Below are positions 25,345 through 33,920 of a stretch of 47,666 nucleotides of DNA, piece by piece. The notes below the pieces were generated by a model that was given only the letters and a program-made list of their open reading frames with translations, was not told the origin of the DNA and searched no databases. Origin of the DNA: Methanobacteriota archaeon (GTDB lineage: Archaea; Halobacteriota; Methanomicrobia; Methanomicrobiales; Methanocorpusculaceae); the NCBI GenBank assembly GCA_023396065.1, contig JAEWXF010000011.1:1-47666 (forward strand), written 5' to 3'. The position numbers and the translations under genes are program-made. Numbering within the stretch: position 1 is the first letter of the stretch; each line of letters starts with the position of its first letter.

Positions 25345-26097
25345 TTAGTGGTATTTCCGTCCTTCTGTTATTACGCGGGTTACCCGTGTTTCGTTCAGGG
25401 TGGTACAGAGTGTCTTCCATTCGGTTTTTATTTCCTGTTCATCGGATGGGTCACGATATTTCATCAGTGTTGTTACGGCGCGGTAACAGGTTTTACAGAG
25501 CGGGACGGCATTTCCTGATTCCTGGGATCCCGGGTGGAGGGTAAAGTACGGGTGTGCAGATTCGGATGTTTCTCCGCACAGCCAGCAGACATTTGCCGGA
25601 AGCTGTTCCGGATTCTTTTGTACCGCAACAGGTTCAGGCGTTTCGGATGCCGGGGTCTGGATGGCGGAAATTTCTTCTTCAAAGAGGTCTTCCTCCGGGT
25701 TCCGTTCGTCTGCCGCAAGTGGGGTTTCCGTGTTTTGAATCGGTTCGTATCCCTCCCGGCTTTCCGGAACCGGTTCGGGTGCCGGGTCTGCTGCCGGTTT
25801 TTTTCCGGTCTTTTTTCCGCCGCCGAAGAGGGATGCAAGGAATCCTTTTTTCTTTGGTTTTTCTTTTTTGGCGGGTTTGGTTCCGTCCGGCGTCAGGGCA
25901 TCCCGTGTGTCTGCGGACCCGCTGCTGTTGAAGGCATCCGGGCTGTAGAAATCATCATAGGTTGGTGTCTTCTCGGTTTTGTGTCCGCCGCCCAGTACGT
26001 CGAATGTTTTTCCTTTGGATTTTTTCTTCCGTGATCCGTCACTGCTTCCGCTGATTGGTCCTGCCAGCGGATCGAAGTTCTCTTTTTTCCGTCCCAT
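25345..26097 (-). CDS. Lys-rich protein with C-terminal two-CxxC zinc finger (250 aa)
   Basis: The first ~165 residues are highly charged and low in complexity (repeated Lys, Glu, Pro), likely disordered. A compact end (residues ~170-245) has CWLCG, a central His, CKTCYRAV, then a helix, a treble-clef/HNH-like zinc-binding pattern without an obvious catalytic His-Asn pair. A possible role is nucleic-acid or protein binding. Divergent from the TPR gene at 26174, with a perfect palindrome between them. Confidence 0.6.
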   Translation of the reverse strand: MGRKKENFDPLAGPISGSSDGSRKKKSKGKTFDVLGGGHKTEKTPTYDDFYSPDAFNSSGSADTRDALTPDGTKPAKKEKPKKKGFLASLFGGGKKTGKKPAADPAPEPVPESREGYEPIQNTETPLAADERNPEEDLFEEEISAIQTPASETPEPVAVQKNPEQLPANVCWLCGETSESAHPYFTLHPGSQESGNAVPLCKTCYRAVTTLMKYRDPSDEQEIKTEWKTLCTTLNETRVTRVITEGRKYH

Positions 26098-26138
26098 GAT
26101 TTTCTCCCCGTATTTTTCCTAAGAGTCATTTCTTCGCC

Positions 26139-26154
26139 GAGGTATTAATACCTC
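26139..26154. promoter_or_regulatory. Perfect 16-bp palindrome between divergent genes
   Basis: GAGGTATTAATACCTC has no mismatch and lies between the zinc-finger gene (start 26097, minus) and the TPR gene (start 26174, plus). Its core TATTAATA is about 26 bases before the plus-strand ATG, where a TATA box for a leaderless message would sit. It could therefore combine promoter and operator. Confidence 0.45.
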
Positions 26155-26173
26155 TGGGGTTGTCTGAGTATAT

Positions 26174-26746
26174 ATGAATGGCCCGGAATCCCTGAATGAT
26201 GCAGAGTACTGGTTTTCCGCTGGTGAGTCCGAACGTGCATGCGCCAATTTCCGTCAGGCCTGTCTGTGTTTTGAGCGTGCTGTTTCTCTTGATGCGACTG
26301 TTGCCAAATACTGGGCGGAACTTGGTCTTGCCTTGTGCGAGACCGGTGAGATGGATGAATCTCTCCGGTGTCTGCGTCATGCAACGGATCTGGATCCCAA
26401 ATGTGCTGAGATCTGGTGCGGCCGCGGTGTTGTTGCGTTCCGTTTGGGGGATGTGGATGCGGCTCTGGTGGCATTTGACCGGGCAGTCCGGCTGAATCCG
26501 GATGTTGCCGATTACTGGATGAATCTGGGTCTGATGTTTTTTGAAGTTGGTGAGTTTGGAAAAGCGGTCTCGGCCTTTGAATGCGGCATTGAGATTAATC
26601 CGTATGATACAGAGCTCTGGCATCAGAAGGCACGCAGTCTGCAGAAGATGGGAGAGGATGTCCGGGCAAAGCACTGTTACGAACGTGCCGGGGAACTGGA
26701 GATGGACCAGGTTTTGCATGATGATTCCAAAATTGTTGGGATATAA
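26174..26746 (+). CDS. Tetratricopeptide repeat protein (190 aa)
   Basis: About four to five TPR units run from residue ~8 to ~165 (for example ARACANFRQACLCFERAVSLD and DVDAALVAFDRAVRLNPD), followed by a short acidic end. It has no signal or membrane segment, so it is a cytoplasmic interaction scaffold. It is similar in style to the TPR proteins at 18917 and 31130 but without a visible shared operon. Confidence 0.75.
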   Translation: MNGPESLNDAEYWFSAGESERACANFRQACLCFERAVSLDATVAKYWAELGLALCETGEMDESLRCLRHATDLDPKCAEIWCGRGVVAFRLGDVDAALVAFDRAVRLNPDVADYWMNLGLMFFEVGEFGKAVSAFECGIEINPYDTELWHQKARSLQKMGEDVRAKHCYERAGELEMDQVLHDDSKIVGI

Positions 26747-26858
26747 CGGAAATTTTTTCTGCCGGATACCCGTGATGTCCGGACACCTGATGTATGATAT
26801 GGGTCCGTAAAAAAATCACTCAGACATTCCATTTTCCACAAAAAATCTCAAAAAACAG

Positions 26859-26932
26859 TGGACCCGAAGGGATTCGAACCCCTGACCTCCGCCATGTAAG
26901 GGCGACGTCATAACCACCTAGACCACGAGTCC
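26859..26932 (-). tRNA. tRNA-Val (anticodon TAC)
   Basis: On the minus strand the sequence folds into a full cloverleaf. The acceptor GGACTCG pairs with CGGGTCC, with a terminal A as discriminator. The D-arm contains GGTGG. The anticodon stem TCGCC/GGCGG holds a CTTACAT loop with anticodon TAC (valine). The T-arm AGGGG-TTCGAAT-CCCTT is normal. CCA is not encoded and there is no intron. An AT-rich TAAATAGAA about 20 bases upstream could be the promoter. It lies downstream of mch on the same strand. Confidence 0.95.
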
Positions 26933-27033
26933 AGTAATAATGCCTTATTCTATTTACACTGCTCGGTAATGAACCCTGCGATATTATCCGTTTGAAAAGA
27001 AAGGGGGATACCAATCCCCGTTCTCTTCCGGGA

Positions 27034-27978
27034 TTATGCAAGACCGAAAGATTTCAGCGTCACTTCAGTGTTGACTTTTCCAACCTGATAGACTTTACCG
27101 GTGGAAACCTCATTGATGACAACCTCTGCCGGAGAGAACAGACTCTTGTCAATCTTGTAGAAGTCGTACCCTGCTTCCTTAAAGATATCATTGAACGGCT
27201 TACCGTATCCATTGGATGCGCAGCTCGGGATCTTTTCAAGGTAGTCCACAATCTCCGGTGCATTCATCGTCAGATTGATCTGTCCGTGATAGATGGTTGC
27301 ATCGTTTGTCACACCCATTGCGAGCTTTGCACCGCGGACCGGCGGAATAGGAGCCGTTCCTGCTGCTGCCAGAATCTTGCGGGTGTCAAATCCAAGCTCA
27401 TTGAGTTTGTAGACTGCAGTTTCCACGCAGCGTCCGGCAACCTGAATCGAGCCGACGATGGACGATGTCGGTGCTACCAGGGCACAGACGTTTGCTACAT
27501 CAACCTTACACTTCTCTGCGATCTTTTCCATGACTGCACCGTTCGGCAGGTGATCTGCTTCCAGACAGATTACTGCTGCGTCACACTCATCCTCATAGCC
27601 GATGACTTCATAGGTGTGTTTCGGCTGCAGGGACAGGGCGCGGGCCGGGCCGGAACCCATGGCGAAGAAGTTTTCATGTTTCACGGTCCATCCTGCTTTC
27701 TGGGAACCCAGGCAGGAAATTGCCGGAAAATCAGTATTCACATCGATGAAGGTCATCGGGAAGCTGCCAACCATACCCTGACGGAAAGCAATGTCTCCAA
27801 GACCGCCCATACAGATACGGGTAAAGTAGTCACCGGCACCAAATCCGCCGGGCACACTTACTCCGCAGTCTACGATTCGGGAACCGTTGTCAAGCTCATG
27901 ATAAGCGACATTAAAGAGATCTGCGTTCTCAACGAGTTCTTCGAAAAGATCAAGTCCGAGTTCATTTACACTAACCAA
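27034..27978 (-). CDS. mch: Methenyl-tetrahydromethanopterin cyclohydrolase
   Basis: Mch (314 aa) interconverts N5-formyl- and N5,N10-methenyl-tetrahydromethanopterin, a core step of methanogenesis from CO2, in the cytoplasm. The whole length matches the family: DNGSRIVDCGVSVPGGFGAG near the N-terminus, then GSGPARAL, APTSSIVGSIQVAGR and FYKIDKSLFSPAEV near the end. The start is TTG at 27978, supported by the strong site AAAGGGGGAT about ten bases upstream. It is the clearest marker of a methanogen in the window. Confidence 0.97.
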   Translation of the reverse strand: MVSVNELGLDLFEELVENADLFNVAYHELDNGSRIVDCGVSVPGGFGAGDYFTRICMGGLGDIAFRQGMVGSFPMTFIDVNTDFPAISCLGSQKAGWTVKHENFFAMGSGPARALSLQPKHTYEVIGYEDECDAAVICLEADHLPNGAVMEKIAEKCKVDVANVCALVAPTSSIVGSIQVAGRCVETAVYKLNELGFDTRKILAAAGTAPIPPVRGAKLAMGVTNDATIYHGQINLTMNAPEIVDYLEKIPSCASNGYGKPFNDIFKEAGYDFYKIDKSLFSPAEVVINEVSTGKVYQVGKVNTEVTLKSFGLA

Positions 27979-28037
27979 GATTATCTATCCCCCTTTAGGA
28001 ATATGATTCAGATATGGGTCTGGAGAACTGATTAAGG

Positions 28038-29207
28038 TTATGAGTCCGCTCCTGCATTTCCCCTGCAGGCTTTTCGTGCGCCGGGCATCTGGGCGAAAAC
28101 CCGGTCCGGTTCATAGCGCAGGCTCACAATACGCGTTCTCCCTCGTCCAACGTTCTGATAGGTCAGCGTAATCAGCCGGAGATGGTCCAGTTTTTCGATA
28201 ATCTGCACAAACCGCGTATAGCCGGTTTTGTTCTCCGTCAGAGCGGTATGTACATCCCGCGTATTGATAATATCCGTATCGTTTGTCATCTGGGCAATCT
28301 GATACAGTACCGCCATCTCCTCCGGAGACAGGGACTGAATCACGGACGAAAGGTGCAGCTCCCGCGAGACCGCAAACGCAGCCGTTACATCCTCCTCTTC
28401 CACACTCGTCCGGGCACTGCGTTCCGCGTTCATCACCGACCGCTTGATAAGATCAAGACCGATTCTGATATCCCCGCATTTCATCGTACGGTCGATGATT
28501 TTGTCCAGCATTTCCGGACTCATCACCCGCGGATACAATCCCTGTGCGACCCGCATTTCAAGAATCCGGGCAACCTCGGATGGAGTGTAGGGGGCGAAGT
28601 TGATGAGTTCCGGCCGGAATACGGATGCGACCCTCGCATCGATGGAGGTGTTCAGATCAACATCCGGGTCACTGATGACCACGATCACGCCGATTTTTAC
28701 ATGGCTGTAGGCTTCGTGAGATCTGAGGAGGGCATACAGGACTTTGTTGAGTACTTGTCGTTCATACGTCAGATAGTTGGCATCGTCAAGGCATACCAGC
28801 GGCGTAATCCCCTCATTTTCGATGAACTTCGCCAGCATGTCCAGGAGAATTTTAAAAGAAGTTCCCGACGGAGGCTGACGGTTTTTCGTGAGTCTTGTAT
28901 AGATTCGTGCAAATATGGCATATTCCGATCCGTCGATCTGGCAGTTGATATGTATTGGCACAATTCTTTTTGTGGTGCTTTCAATCTCTTCGAAGAGTTT
29001 TTTCACCGTGGTAGTTTTTCCGGTGCCGGGCACGCCTCTGCAGACACAGTTCAGCACCCGGCTTCCTGCGAGGGCAGGCCGGACTGCATATACGAGTGCC
29101 TGCATCTGCTCGTCACGGAACTCGAACTGTTCCGGTACATAGTCGATATCGAATACCTCAATGTCCTTAAACAGAGTCTGATCCCACATGAGCAGATTTT
29201 TTTTCAT
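28038..29207 (-). CDS. Orc1/Cdc6 family replication initiator (389 aa)
   Basis: AAA+ ATPase with Walker A GVPGTGKTT (residues 58-66), Walker B LVCLDDANYL (~137-146) and a C-terminal winged helix (residues ~300-385) for origin binding. It recognises origins or loads the MCM helicase. The lack of visible origin repeats close by suggests it may be a secondary Orc copy. It lies 59 bases upstream of mch on the same strand, and a zinc-ribbon gene precedes it. Confidence 0.92.
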   Translation of the reverse strand: MKKNLLMWDQTLFKDIEVFDIDYVPEQFEFRDEQMQALVYAVRPALAGSRVLNCVCRGVPGTGKTTTVKKLFEEIESTTKRIVPIHINCQIDGSEYAIFARIYTRLTKNRQPPSGTSFKILLDMLAKFIENEGITPLVCLDDANYLTYERQVLNKVLYALLRSHEAYSHVKIGVIVVISDPDVDLNTSIDARVASVFRPELINFAPYTPSEVARILEMRVAQGLYPRVMSPEMLDKIIDRTMKCGDIRIGLDLIKRSVMNAERSARTSVEEEDVTAAFAVSRELHLSSVIQSLSPEEMAVLYQIAQMTNDTDIINTRDVHTALTENKTGYTRFVQIIEKLDHLRLITLTYQNVGRGRTRIVSLRYEPDRVFAQMPGARKACRGNAGADS

Positions 29208-29225
29208 CGCATCAACGCCCCTTCG

Positions 29226-29768
29226 TTATTTCATACAGGATTTACAGAGTGTCTTCCCCATAAACAGATTCGAGACATCGCGCTGGACTTTGGATACTGC
29301 CGCTCCGCATTTTTCACACACGAATGTGTTCCCTGGTTCGTCCTGTGGCGGAACCTCCTGCGGCAGAGAGACCGGTTCGGGTTGCGGTGGTGCGATGGTC
29401 ACCGGCTCCTCAATCGTTATGGGAATCTCAGGTTCAGGAGATACTGCGTCTGTGGGTTCCTCCTGAATTTCTGCGGTCCAGACCGGTTCGGGTTCGGGTT
29501 CCGGCATCTGCATCATCGGGATATCCTCTATTGGCTCCTCTTCTTCAGAAGCAGGGACACGGGCGAGGACACGGGCACGGTATTTATCAATTGCTGCCCG
29601 GGTTCCTGCATCACCTGACCCGTATCCGGAGAGGATCCGGTCGAGATAGGCTGCGAGTTCGGCAGCTTCCTGTTCGGTCCCTGCTTCGTCGCTCACTTCC
29701 AGGCGCAGGCTTTCATAGTTTCCCAGATTGATTGCAACCCCTATAGTCAGCGTTCGTCTCTCCGACAT
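29226..29768 (-). CDS. Acidic protein with C-terminal zinc ribbon (180 aa)
   Basis: A conserved-looking N-terminal strand pair (LTIGVAINLGNYESLRLEVS, residues ~7-26) leads to a long Glu/Pro-rich region (~75-145). It ends in a zinc ribbon with two CxxC pairs (CEKCGA and CKSCMK). The N-terminal pattern resembles small phage-type or single-strand-binding accessory proteins, but I cannot name the family. It is 18 bases upstream of the Orc1/Cdc6 gene on the same strand, so a link to DNA replication is possible. Confidence 0.6.
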   Translation of the reverse strand: MSERRTLTIGVAINLGNYESLRLEVSDEAGTEQEAAELAAYLDRILSGYGSGDAGTRAAIDKYRARVLARVPASEEEEPIEDIPMMQMPEPEPEPVWTAEIQEEPTDAVSPEPEIPITIEEPVTIAPPQPEPVSLPQEVPPQDEPGNTFVCEKCGAAVSKVQRDVSNLFMGKTLCKSCMK

Positions 29769-29781
29769 AGTACAGTACTAT
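29767..29781. promoter_or_regulatory. Palindrome overlapping the start of the zinc-ribbon gene
   Basis: ATAGTACAGTACTAT is a perfect palindrome with a one-base centre. It overlaps the minus-strand ATG of the zinc-ribbon/Orc1 unit (start at 29768). It may be an operator. Half-sites resemble those in the modA palindrome at 7015-7033 (ATACTAT/ATAGTAT) but in the reverse arrangement, so a common regulator is uncertain. Confidence 0.35.
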
Positions 29782-30007
29782 ATGTCTTTTGCCGAATTAA
29801 TGATGTTTGTCCGGGTGTCTTCGCAGGCCTCCGGACGAAAGAATCATACGTTGAACCCTCCATACCATAGACAGAAACTATACCGCCTGAAATTTTTGGC
29901 AGATGATGAGAGTTACCCCCGCTGAACCGGACGGTTATGATGACGCAGGGGTCTGATGCCGACATTTCAGGTACGTTTTTATTGTCCCGAAACGACTTGA
30001 GTAGAGT

Positions 30008-31123
30008 ATGAAACGCGGAAGGGAACGGTCCGTTACATATCCTTCGATTACTCCTTTGGACAAGTCCGATGGGCTTGCACGCGATTCTGAGGATATTTCT
30101 GTTTGTATCTCGTTTCCGTTCCGTCACCTGAATCACAGTTTTACTATCTCTGTATCCCGGTCTTTGTATCTCGCGGCTGTCAGGTCAGGAAAATCTGCGC
30201 TGGTTCCCGCCGGCACGGGTGATGCCTGGCTTGCCGGATACTATGCTGCATTTGCGGAGGATCCACGGCTTCAACCGGTGTATACCGCACTGCTTACAAA
30301 AATGCGGCAGATTCGTTCTGAACAGAACCTGACAACCGATGAGTATCTGGAGATGCTTGCGGCCTATGTCCAGTCGCTCCCGTATGATGCAGAAAAGCTG
30401 ACCGCGGTGAATCGTGCTCCGCGATTTCCGGTAGAAACCATTGTAGACGGTCGCGGCATCTGCAGTGATAAATCTGTGCTTCTCGCAGGTCTTCTTGCCC
30501 ATGAAGGGTATGCGGCTGCAATTCTTCAGTTTTCCCCGGAAAACCATGTGACCGCAGGTATTCCCGTTCCCTCCGGATATGATTATGCAAAAACCGGGTA
30601 TGCGGTGATTGAAACAACCGTTATCAGCTATGTCGGTGATACCTCCGGTGAGTTTGCGCCCGGGCGAAGGATTACTTCCCGGCCAAAAGTGTTTCCGATT
30701 GGTCACGGGTCACGCAGATACGGCAGTATTGCAGAAATCCGTCATATTCTCACAACTCTTGACCGGCTCACGGAAAAAATTGCCCCGGACGGTCCGCTTG
30801 CCGGAGAAATTCTCCGACAGGAGAACATGATCACTGATGAAAAAAACCGGCTCGCTGACCGGCGGTCCCGGATACAGGAGGCCGAACGTGAGATGCACCG
30901 CCTGCAAAGTTCCCGCAGTGACGGATTTTTACCGGCCTATCATGCCTATAAAGAGGAGATTGATTCCTATAATCTTGCAGTCTCAGAACTCGGGGATACG
31001 ATTACCCGCTATAATACACTCGTAGACGAGTTCAACCGGCTTGCCGGTGAAACGAACTTTATCCGGCATAACCGGCTTGACCGCCGGTCGGTGACTGCCC
31101 GTATCCGGAACCTGCAGTTCTGA
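30008..31123 (+). CDS. Transglutaminase-like protein with C-terminal coiled coil (371 aa)
   Basis: The middle of the protein carries the transglutaminase/protease triad pattern: Cys 152 in GRGICSDKS, His 180 in ENHVTAG and an acidic residue in AVIETT (Glu 202). Residues ~275-350 are heptad-like and charged, a likely coiled coil. No signal peptide is apparent. Archaeal proteins of this group are often proteases or peptide-modifying enzymes with unknown substrates. It runs convergent with the TPR/ADP-ribosylglycohydrolase pair. Confidence 0.75.
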   Translation: MKRGRERSVTYPSITPLDKSDGLARDSEDISVCISFPFRHLNHSFTISVSRSLYLAAVRSGKSALVPAGTGDAWLAGYYAAFAEDPRLQPVYTALLTKMRQIRSEQNLTTDEYLEMLAAYVQSLPYDAEKLTAVNRAPRFPVETIVDGRGICSDKSVLLAGLLAHEGYAAAILQFSPENHVTAGIPVPSGYDYAKTGYAVIETTVISYVGDTSGEFAPGRRITSRPKVFPIGHGSRRYGSIAEIRHILTTLDRLTEKIAPDGPLAGEILRQENMITDEKNRLADRRSRIQEAEREMHRLQSSRSDGFLPAYHAYKEEIDSYNLAVSELGDTITRYNTLVDEFNRLAGETNFIRHNRLDRRSVTARIRNLQF

Positions 31124-31129
31124 CCCGGG

Positions 31130-31624
31130 TCAGATACCGCTTTTTTCCAGCTCGTCGCCGATTCGTGCAAGAAGCAGTTTGTCCCCGCTCTCTTTTGCCA
31201 GGTCTTCTGCTTTTCCGAAATCAGTCAGTGCCCGTTCCAGATCTCCTGCATCAATCCGTGCCAGTCCGCGGTTCAGGTAGGCCAGAGCAAGCCAGTGTCC
31301 CTCGCCTTTTGCCCGGTCTGCGTGTACGATGATATAGGTCAGATCCTCCTCCGCCCGTGCGGCGTTCCCGAGTTTCCTGCAGATCTCCGCCCGGTTATAC
31401 CGGATAGGAACACAGCCTGCGTACCGGTCAAGGGCGTTGGTATAGTCGTCCACCGCTTCCCGGTATGCCCCCATCTCCTGATAGGAGACACCCCGATAGT
31501 AGTAATAGTTCACATTTTCCGGGTTTTCTGCCAGAGCTTTGGTAAACCAGGCCACACTTTCCGAAAAATTCCGTGCGAGATAGCATTTCATTCCCTGCTG
31601 AAAGTATTCATCTGCCGGTCCCAT
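31130..31624 (-). CDS. Tetratricopeptide repeat protein (164 aa)
   Basis: Begins MGPADEYFQQGMKCYLARN and contains about three to four TPR units (FSESVAWFTKALAENPE, YREAVDDYTNALDRY, DLERALTDFGKAEDLA). ATG 31624 is chosen because it overlaps by one base the TGA of the upstream gene (TGATG), showing translational coupling. The longer open frame to 31960 lies in the wrong frame over that gene. It probably partners the ADP-ribosylglycohydrolase-like protein. Confidence 0.75.
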   Translation of the reverse strand: MGPADEYFQQGMKCYLARNFSESVAWFTKALAENPENVNYYYYRGVSYQEMGAYREAVDDYTNALDRYAGCVPIRYNRAEICRKLGNAARAEEDLTYIIVHADRAKGEGHWLALAYLNRGLARIDAGDLERALTDFGKAEDLAKESGDKLLLARIGDELEKSGI

Positions 31625-32607
31625 CAGATCATCCCCCGAATGCCTGTAAGCATCTCTCCGGTATGCCGGATTATCGCGGTCAGTTCCAGTTCCTTCATCC
31701 ATGCATCCGGCAGGGCAGCCTCTCCCAAAGATGCGCCAAGAATCTGGCCGGTAACCGAGGCGGTTACTGACGAATCCCCGCCATGGTTGACTGCCGCCCG
31801 CAGTCCGCCGGTCACATCCTCCGGATAGCGGAGAGCACAGAAAACACCGATGGCAAGCGCCCTTTCCCCGGTTTTCCCGGAGCCGATTTTCCCGATTGCC
31901 TGCCGGTCCGGAAGTGGTGAGGATGCAAGCTCCATCCCTGCTTTCAGTTGTGCGGTACATTCGTCAGACCATGCCTTCGTTTCCAGCTCCTCAACAGCTG
32001 CTGCTGCGGCATCCCCGATGGATTTTCCCGCGATCATTTCTGAGATCAGAAACGCAAACGCTCCCGCCGACAAATATCCGTCAGGATGCCCGTGGGTTAG
32101 CGCTGCAATCTCTTCGCCGAGCGTGAATGCAGACTGCGGCTCTGCTGCAAGTCCTGCGGGAGCCGCCCGCATCATACCGTCTGCAGCTTTACTGGTGTTG
32201 ATCCGGTTTTCCCGGCTCCCCATCCCGCCGGAGTGCAGACTTTTGTGTGTTGTTTCCGGTCGGGCTCTGACCATATATATCTCCGGGGACGCCAGAAGTC
32301 CCCGGTCCGCTGACCGGAACAGTCCCCCGTCCTGCGTGTAGAGCCACTGCAGATACGACCGGTACACGGATTTCACCGGACTTCTGCCGGTTTTTGCCGC
32401 ATGTATCAGTCCCTCGGCGGTGAACAGCGTCAGCTGGGTCACATCCGAAATACCGGTATTCTGCTGCCGGAGGGGAGCTAATATGCCGGCTGTCCCGAAC
32501 TTTTGTTCTATGGTATCCCAGCTGGAAAATCTCACCGGGTATCCGAACGCATCACCCAGTACCCCGCCAAGGAGGCATCCGGTAATACGCTCGGTTAGGG
32601 AATTCAT
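31624..32607 (-). CDS. ADP-ribosylglycohydrolase (DraG) family protein with altered metal ligands
   Basis: A 327-aa all-helical protein with family starts ITGCLLGGVLGDAFGYPV (residues ~8-25), a TQLTLFTAEGLIHA stretch (58-71) and a late NHGGDSS segment (~273-279). Family members remove ADP-ribose from proteins using two magnesium ions bound by SDDT and GGDSD motifs. Here these read SDVT (residues 54-57) and GGDSSVT, so one Asp is lost from each. It may be inactive, use different ligands, or bind a different substrate. Coupled to the TPR gene downstream. Confidence 0.75.
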   Translation of the reverse strand: MNSLTERITGCLLGGVLGDAFGYPVRFSSWDTIEQKFGTAGILAPLRQQNTGISDVTQLTLFTAEGLIHAAKTGRSPVKSVYRSYLQWLYTQDGGLFRSADRGLLASPEIYMVRARPETTHKSLHSGGMGSRENRINTSKAADGMMRAAPAGLAAEPQSAFTLGEEIAALTHGHPDGYLSAGAFAFLISEMIAGKSIGDAAAAAVEELETKAWSDECTAQLKAGMELASSPLPDRQAIGKIGSGKTGERALAIGVFCALRYPEDVTGGLRAAVNHGGDSSVTASVTGQILGASLGEAALPDAWMKELELTAIIRHTGEMLTGIRGMI

Positions 32608-32720
32608 ACTTCATGATTTGTCCGGACGTCCTATTAGACCTGTCGGCCGGAGAATGACTGCGAAAAAAATCCCAACATTCACAAACAGGATATACCATCC
32701 CGACAAACAAGTACCATATA

Positions 32721-33917
32721 ATGCATATCTCAATTCGTCTGCTCCTTTCCGGACTCTTTTTGAGTCTCCTTCTCCTCTCCTGCGGCTCGGCGGTCAGCGC
32801 CGAAACGGTTACCGGGCAGGTCTCGGTTACCAGTTTCTCCATGGATCCCCAGGTTCTCATGCCCGGGGACACGGCAATCGTCACCGCCACCATCAAAAAC
32901 TCAGGAACCACCTCGGTTTCCATCGGACGCGTTCTGATTATGGGGGTCAATGAGGTTTACTCCTCCGCTGATAAAGCCTACAGCACTGTCGGCATGCTCG
33001 GCCCGGGCGATACGATGACCTTCACGTTCCCGATAAAATCCACCGGCGCTATTGGAACCTTCTATCCGACGCTCTATCTGGACTTCCTCGATGCCGGACT
33101 GAACAGTCTCAAATATACATTCCCGGTCCGGGTTGATGATACCCAGCTTTCGGTTGCCCTGATCGACCAGCCTGATGCGTTTGGTCAGAGCAGAAATGAA
33201 AAAGTCACTATTCGTGTGGGAAATCCGCGTGCAAATGCGCTGAACGGTATTCAGATCACCGTTTCCGGTGACGGTGTCACGTCCAAACAGACTACCTATT
33301 TTGTCGGAAAGCTTGATCCCGATCAGTATATCGATGCAAACCTCACCGTTATGGTAGACCGGCCAACTGACCTTTCCTTTGACGTCAGTTACCGGAACGG
33401 TCAGAATCTGCATCAGAACTCGGTGGGTATTCCGGTTGAACTCGGTGAACGGAAAGTCAAAGCTGAGATGATCTTGAATAATCTCGTTGTTGCAAACAAA
33501 GGCAGTTACTATCAGGTCACCGGCGATGTCAACAATGCAGGTCTTGAGGATGCCAAGTCGGTCATCGTTACGACCGCAAAAGCAACGCCGTCAGCTCCGA
33601 TGGAAACCTATGTGGTCGGTTCTCTGGAACCGGACGGCCTTGCCGAGTTTGATGTCACGTTTACAAATCCTGAATCTTCTTCCGTTGATCTCGTCGTAAA
33701 CTACAAAGACTCGGACGGAAACCCCTATCAGGAGATTGTTCCCGTCAGCATCGGCAGTACAACCCTTTCCTCCTCAGGAACTTCTGTATCCCCGCAGGCG
33801 GAGAGCGGCAGTTTCCCCGTGGGACTTGTCCTTGGGGTGATTGTACTTCTTATCCTTGCCGGATGTGCAGTAACTGCCTGGAGAAAAGGTTTGTTTGCGG
33901 AAATCCGCAGGAAGTAA
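32721..33917 (+). CDS. Exported CARDB/S-layer-like protein with C-terminal membrane anchor (398 aa)
   Basis: A signal peptide (residues ~5-27, LLLSGLFLSLLLLSCGSAVSA) is followed by three to four Ig-like beta domains of CARDB type. MDPQVLMPGDTAIVTATIKNSG is the typical first strand pair, and similar units recur near residues 140 and 245. A Ser-rich linker leads to a terminal membrane helix (VGLVLGVIVLLILAGCAVTAW) and a basic tail. It lies 3 bases before the ABC ATPase gene, so it is probably the extracytoplasmic partner of that MacB-like transporter. Confidence 0.8.
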   Translation: MHISIRLLLSGLFLSLLLLSCGSAVSAETVTGQVSVTSFSMDPQVLMPGDTAIVTATIKNSGTTSVSIGRVLIMGVNEVYSSADKAYSTVGMLGPGDTMTFTFPIKSTGAIGTFYPTLYLDFLDAGLNSLKYTFPVRVDDTQLSVALIDQPDAFGQSRNEKVTIRVGNPRANALNGIQITVSGDGVTSKQTTYFVGKLDPDQYIDANLTVMVDRPTDLSFDVSYRNGQNLHQNSVGIPVELGERKVKAEMILNNLVVANKGSYYQVTGDVNNAGLEDAKSVIVTTAKATPSAPMETYVVGSLEPDGLAEFDVTFTNPESSSVDLVVNYKDSDGNPYQEIVPVSIGSTTLSSSGTSVSPQAESGSFPVGLVLGVIVLLILAGCAVTAWRKGLFAEIRRK

Positions 33918-33920
33918 TCT

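Noticed and set aside
26992..28035. Long plus-strand frame (347 aa) opposite mch
   Set aside because: Shadow of a highly conserved, certain minus-strand gene; Cys- and His-rich composition of no family.
28182..29618. 478-aa plus-strand frame opposite Orc1/Cdc6 and the zinc-ribbon gene
   Set aside because: Spans two clear minus-strand genes; composition and lack of domains mark it as a shadow.
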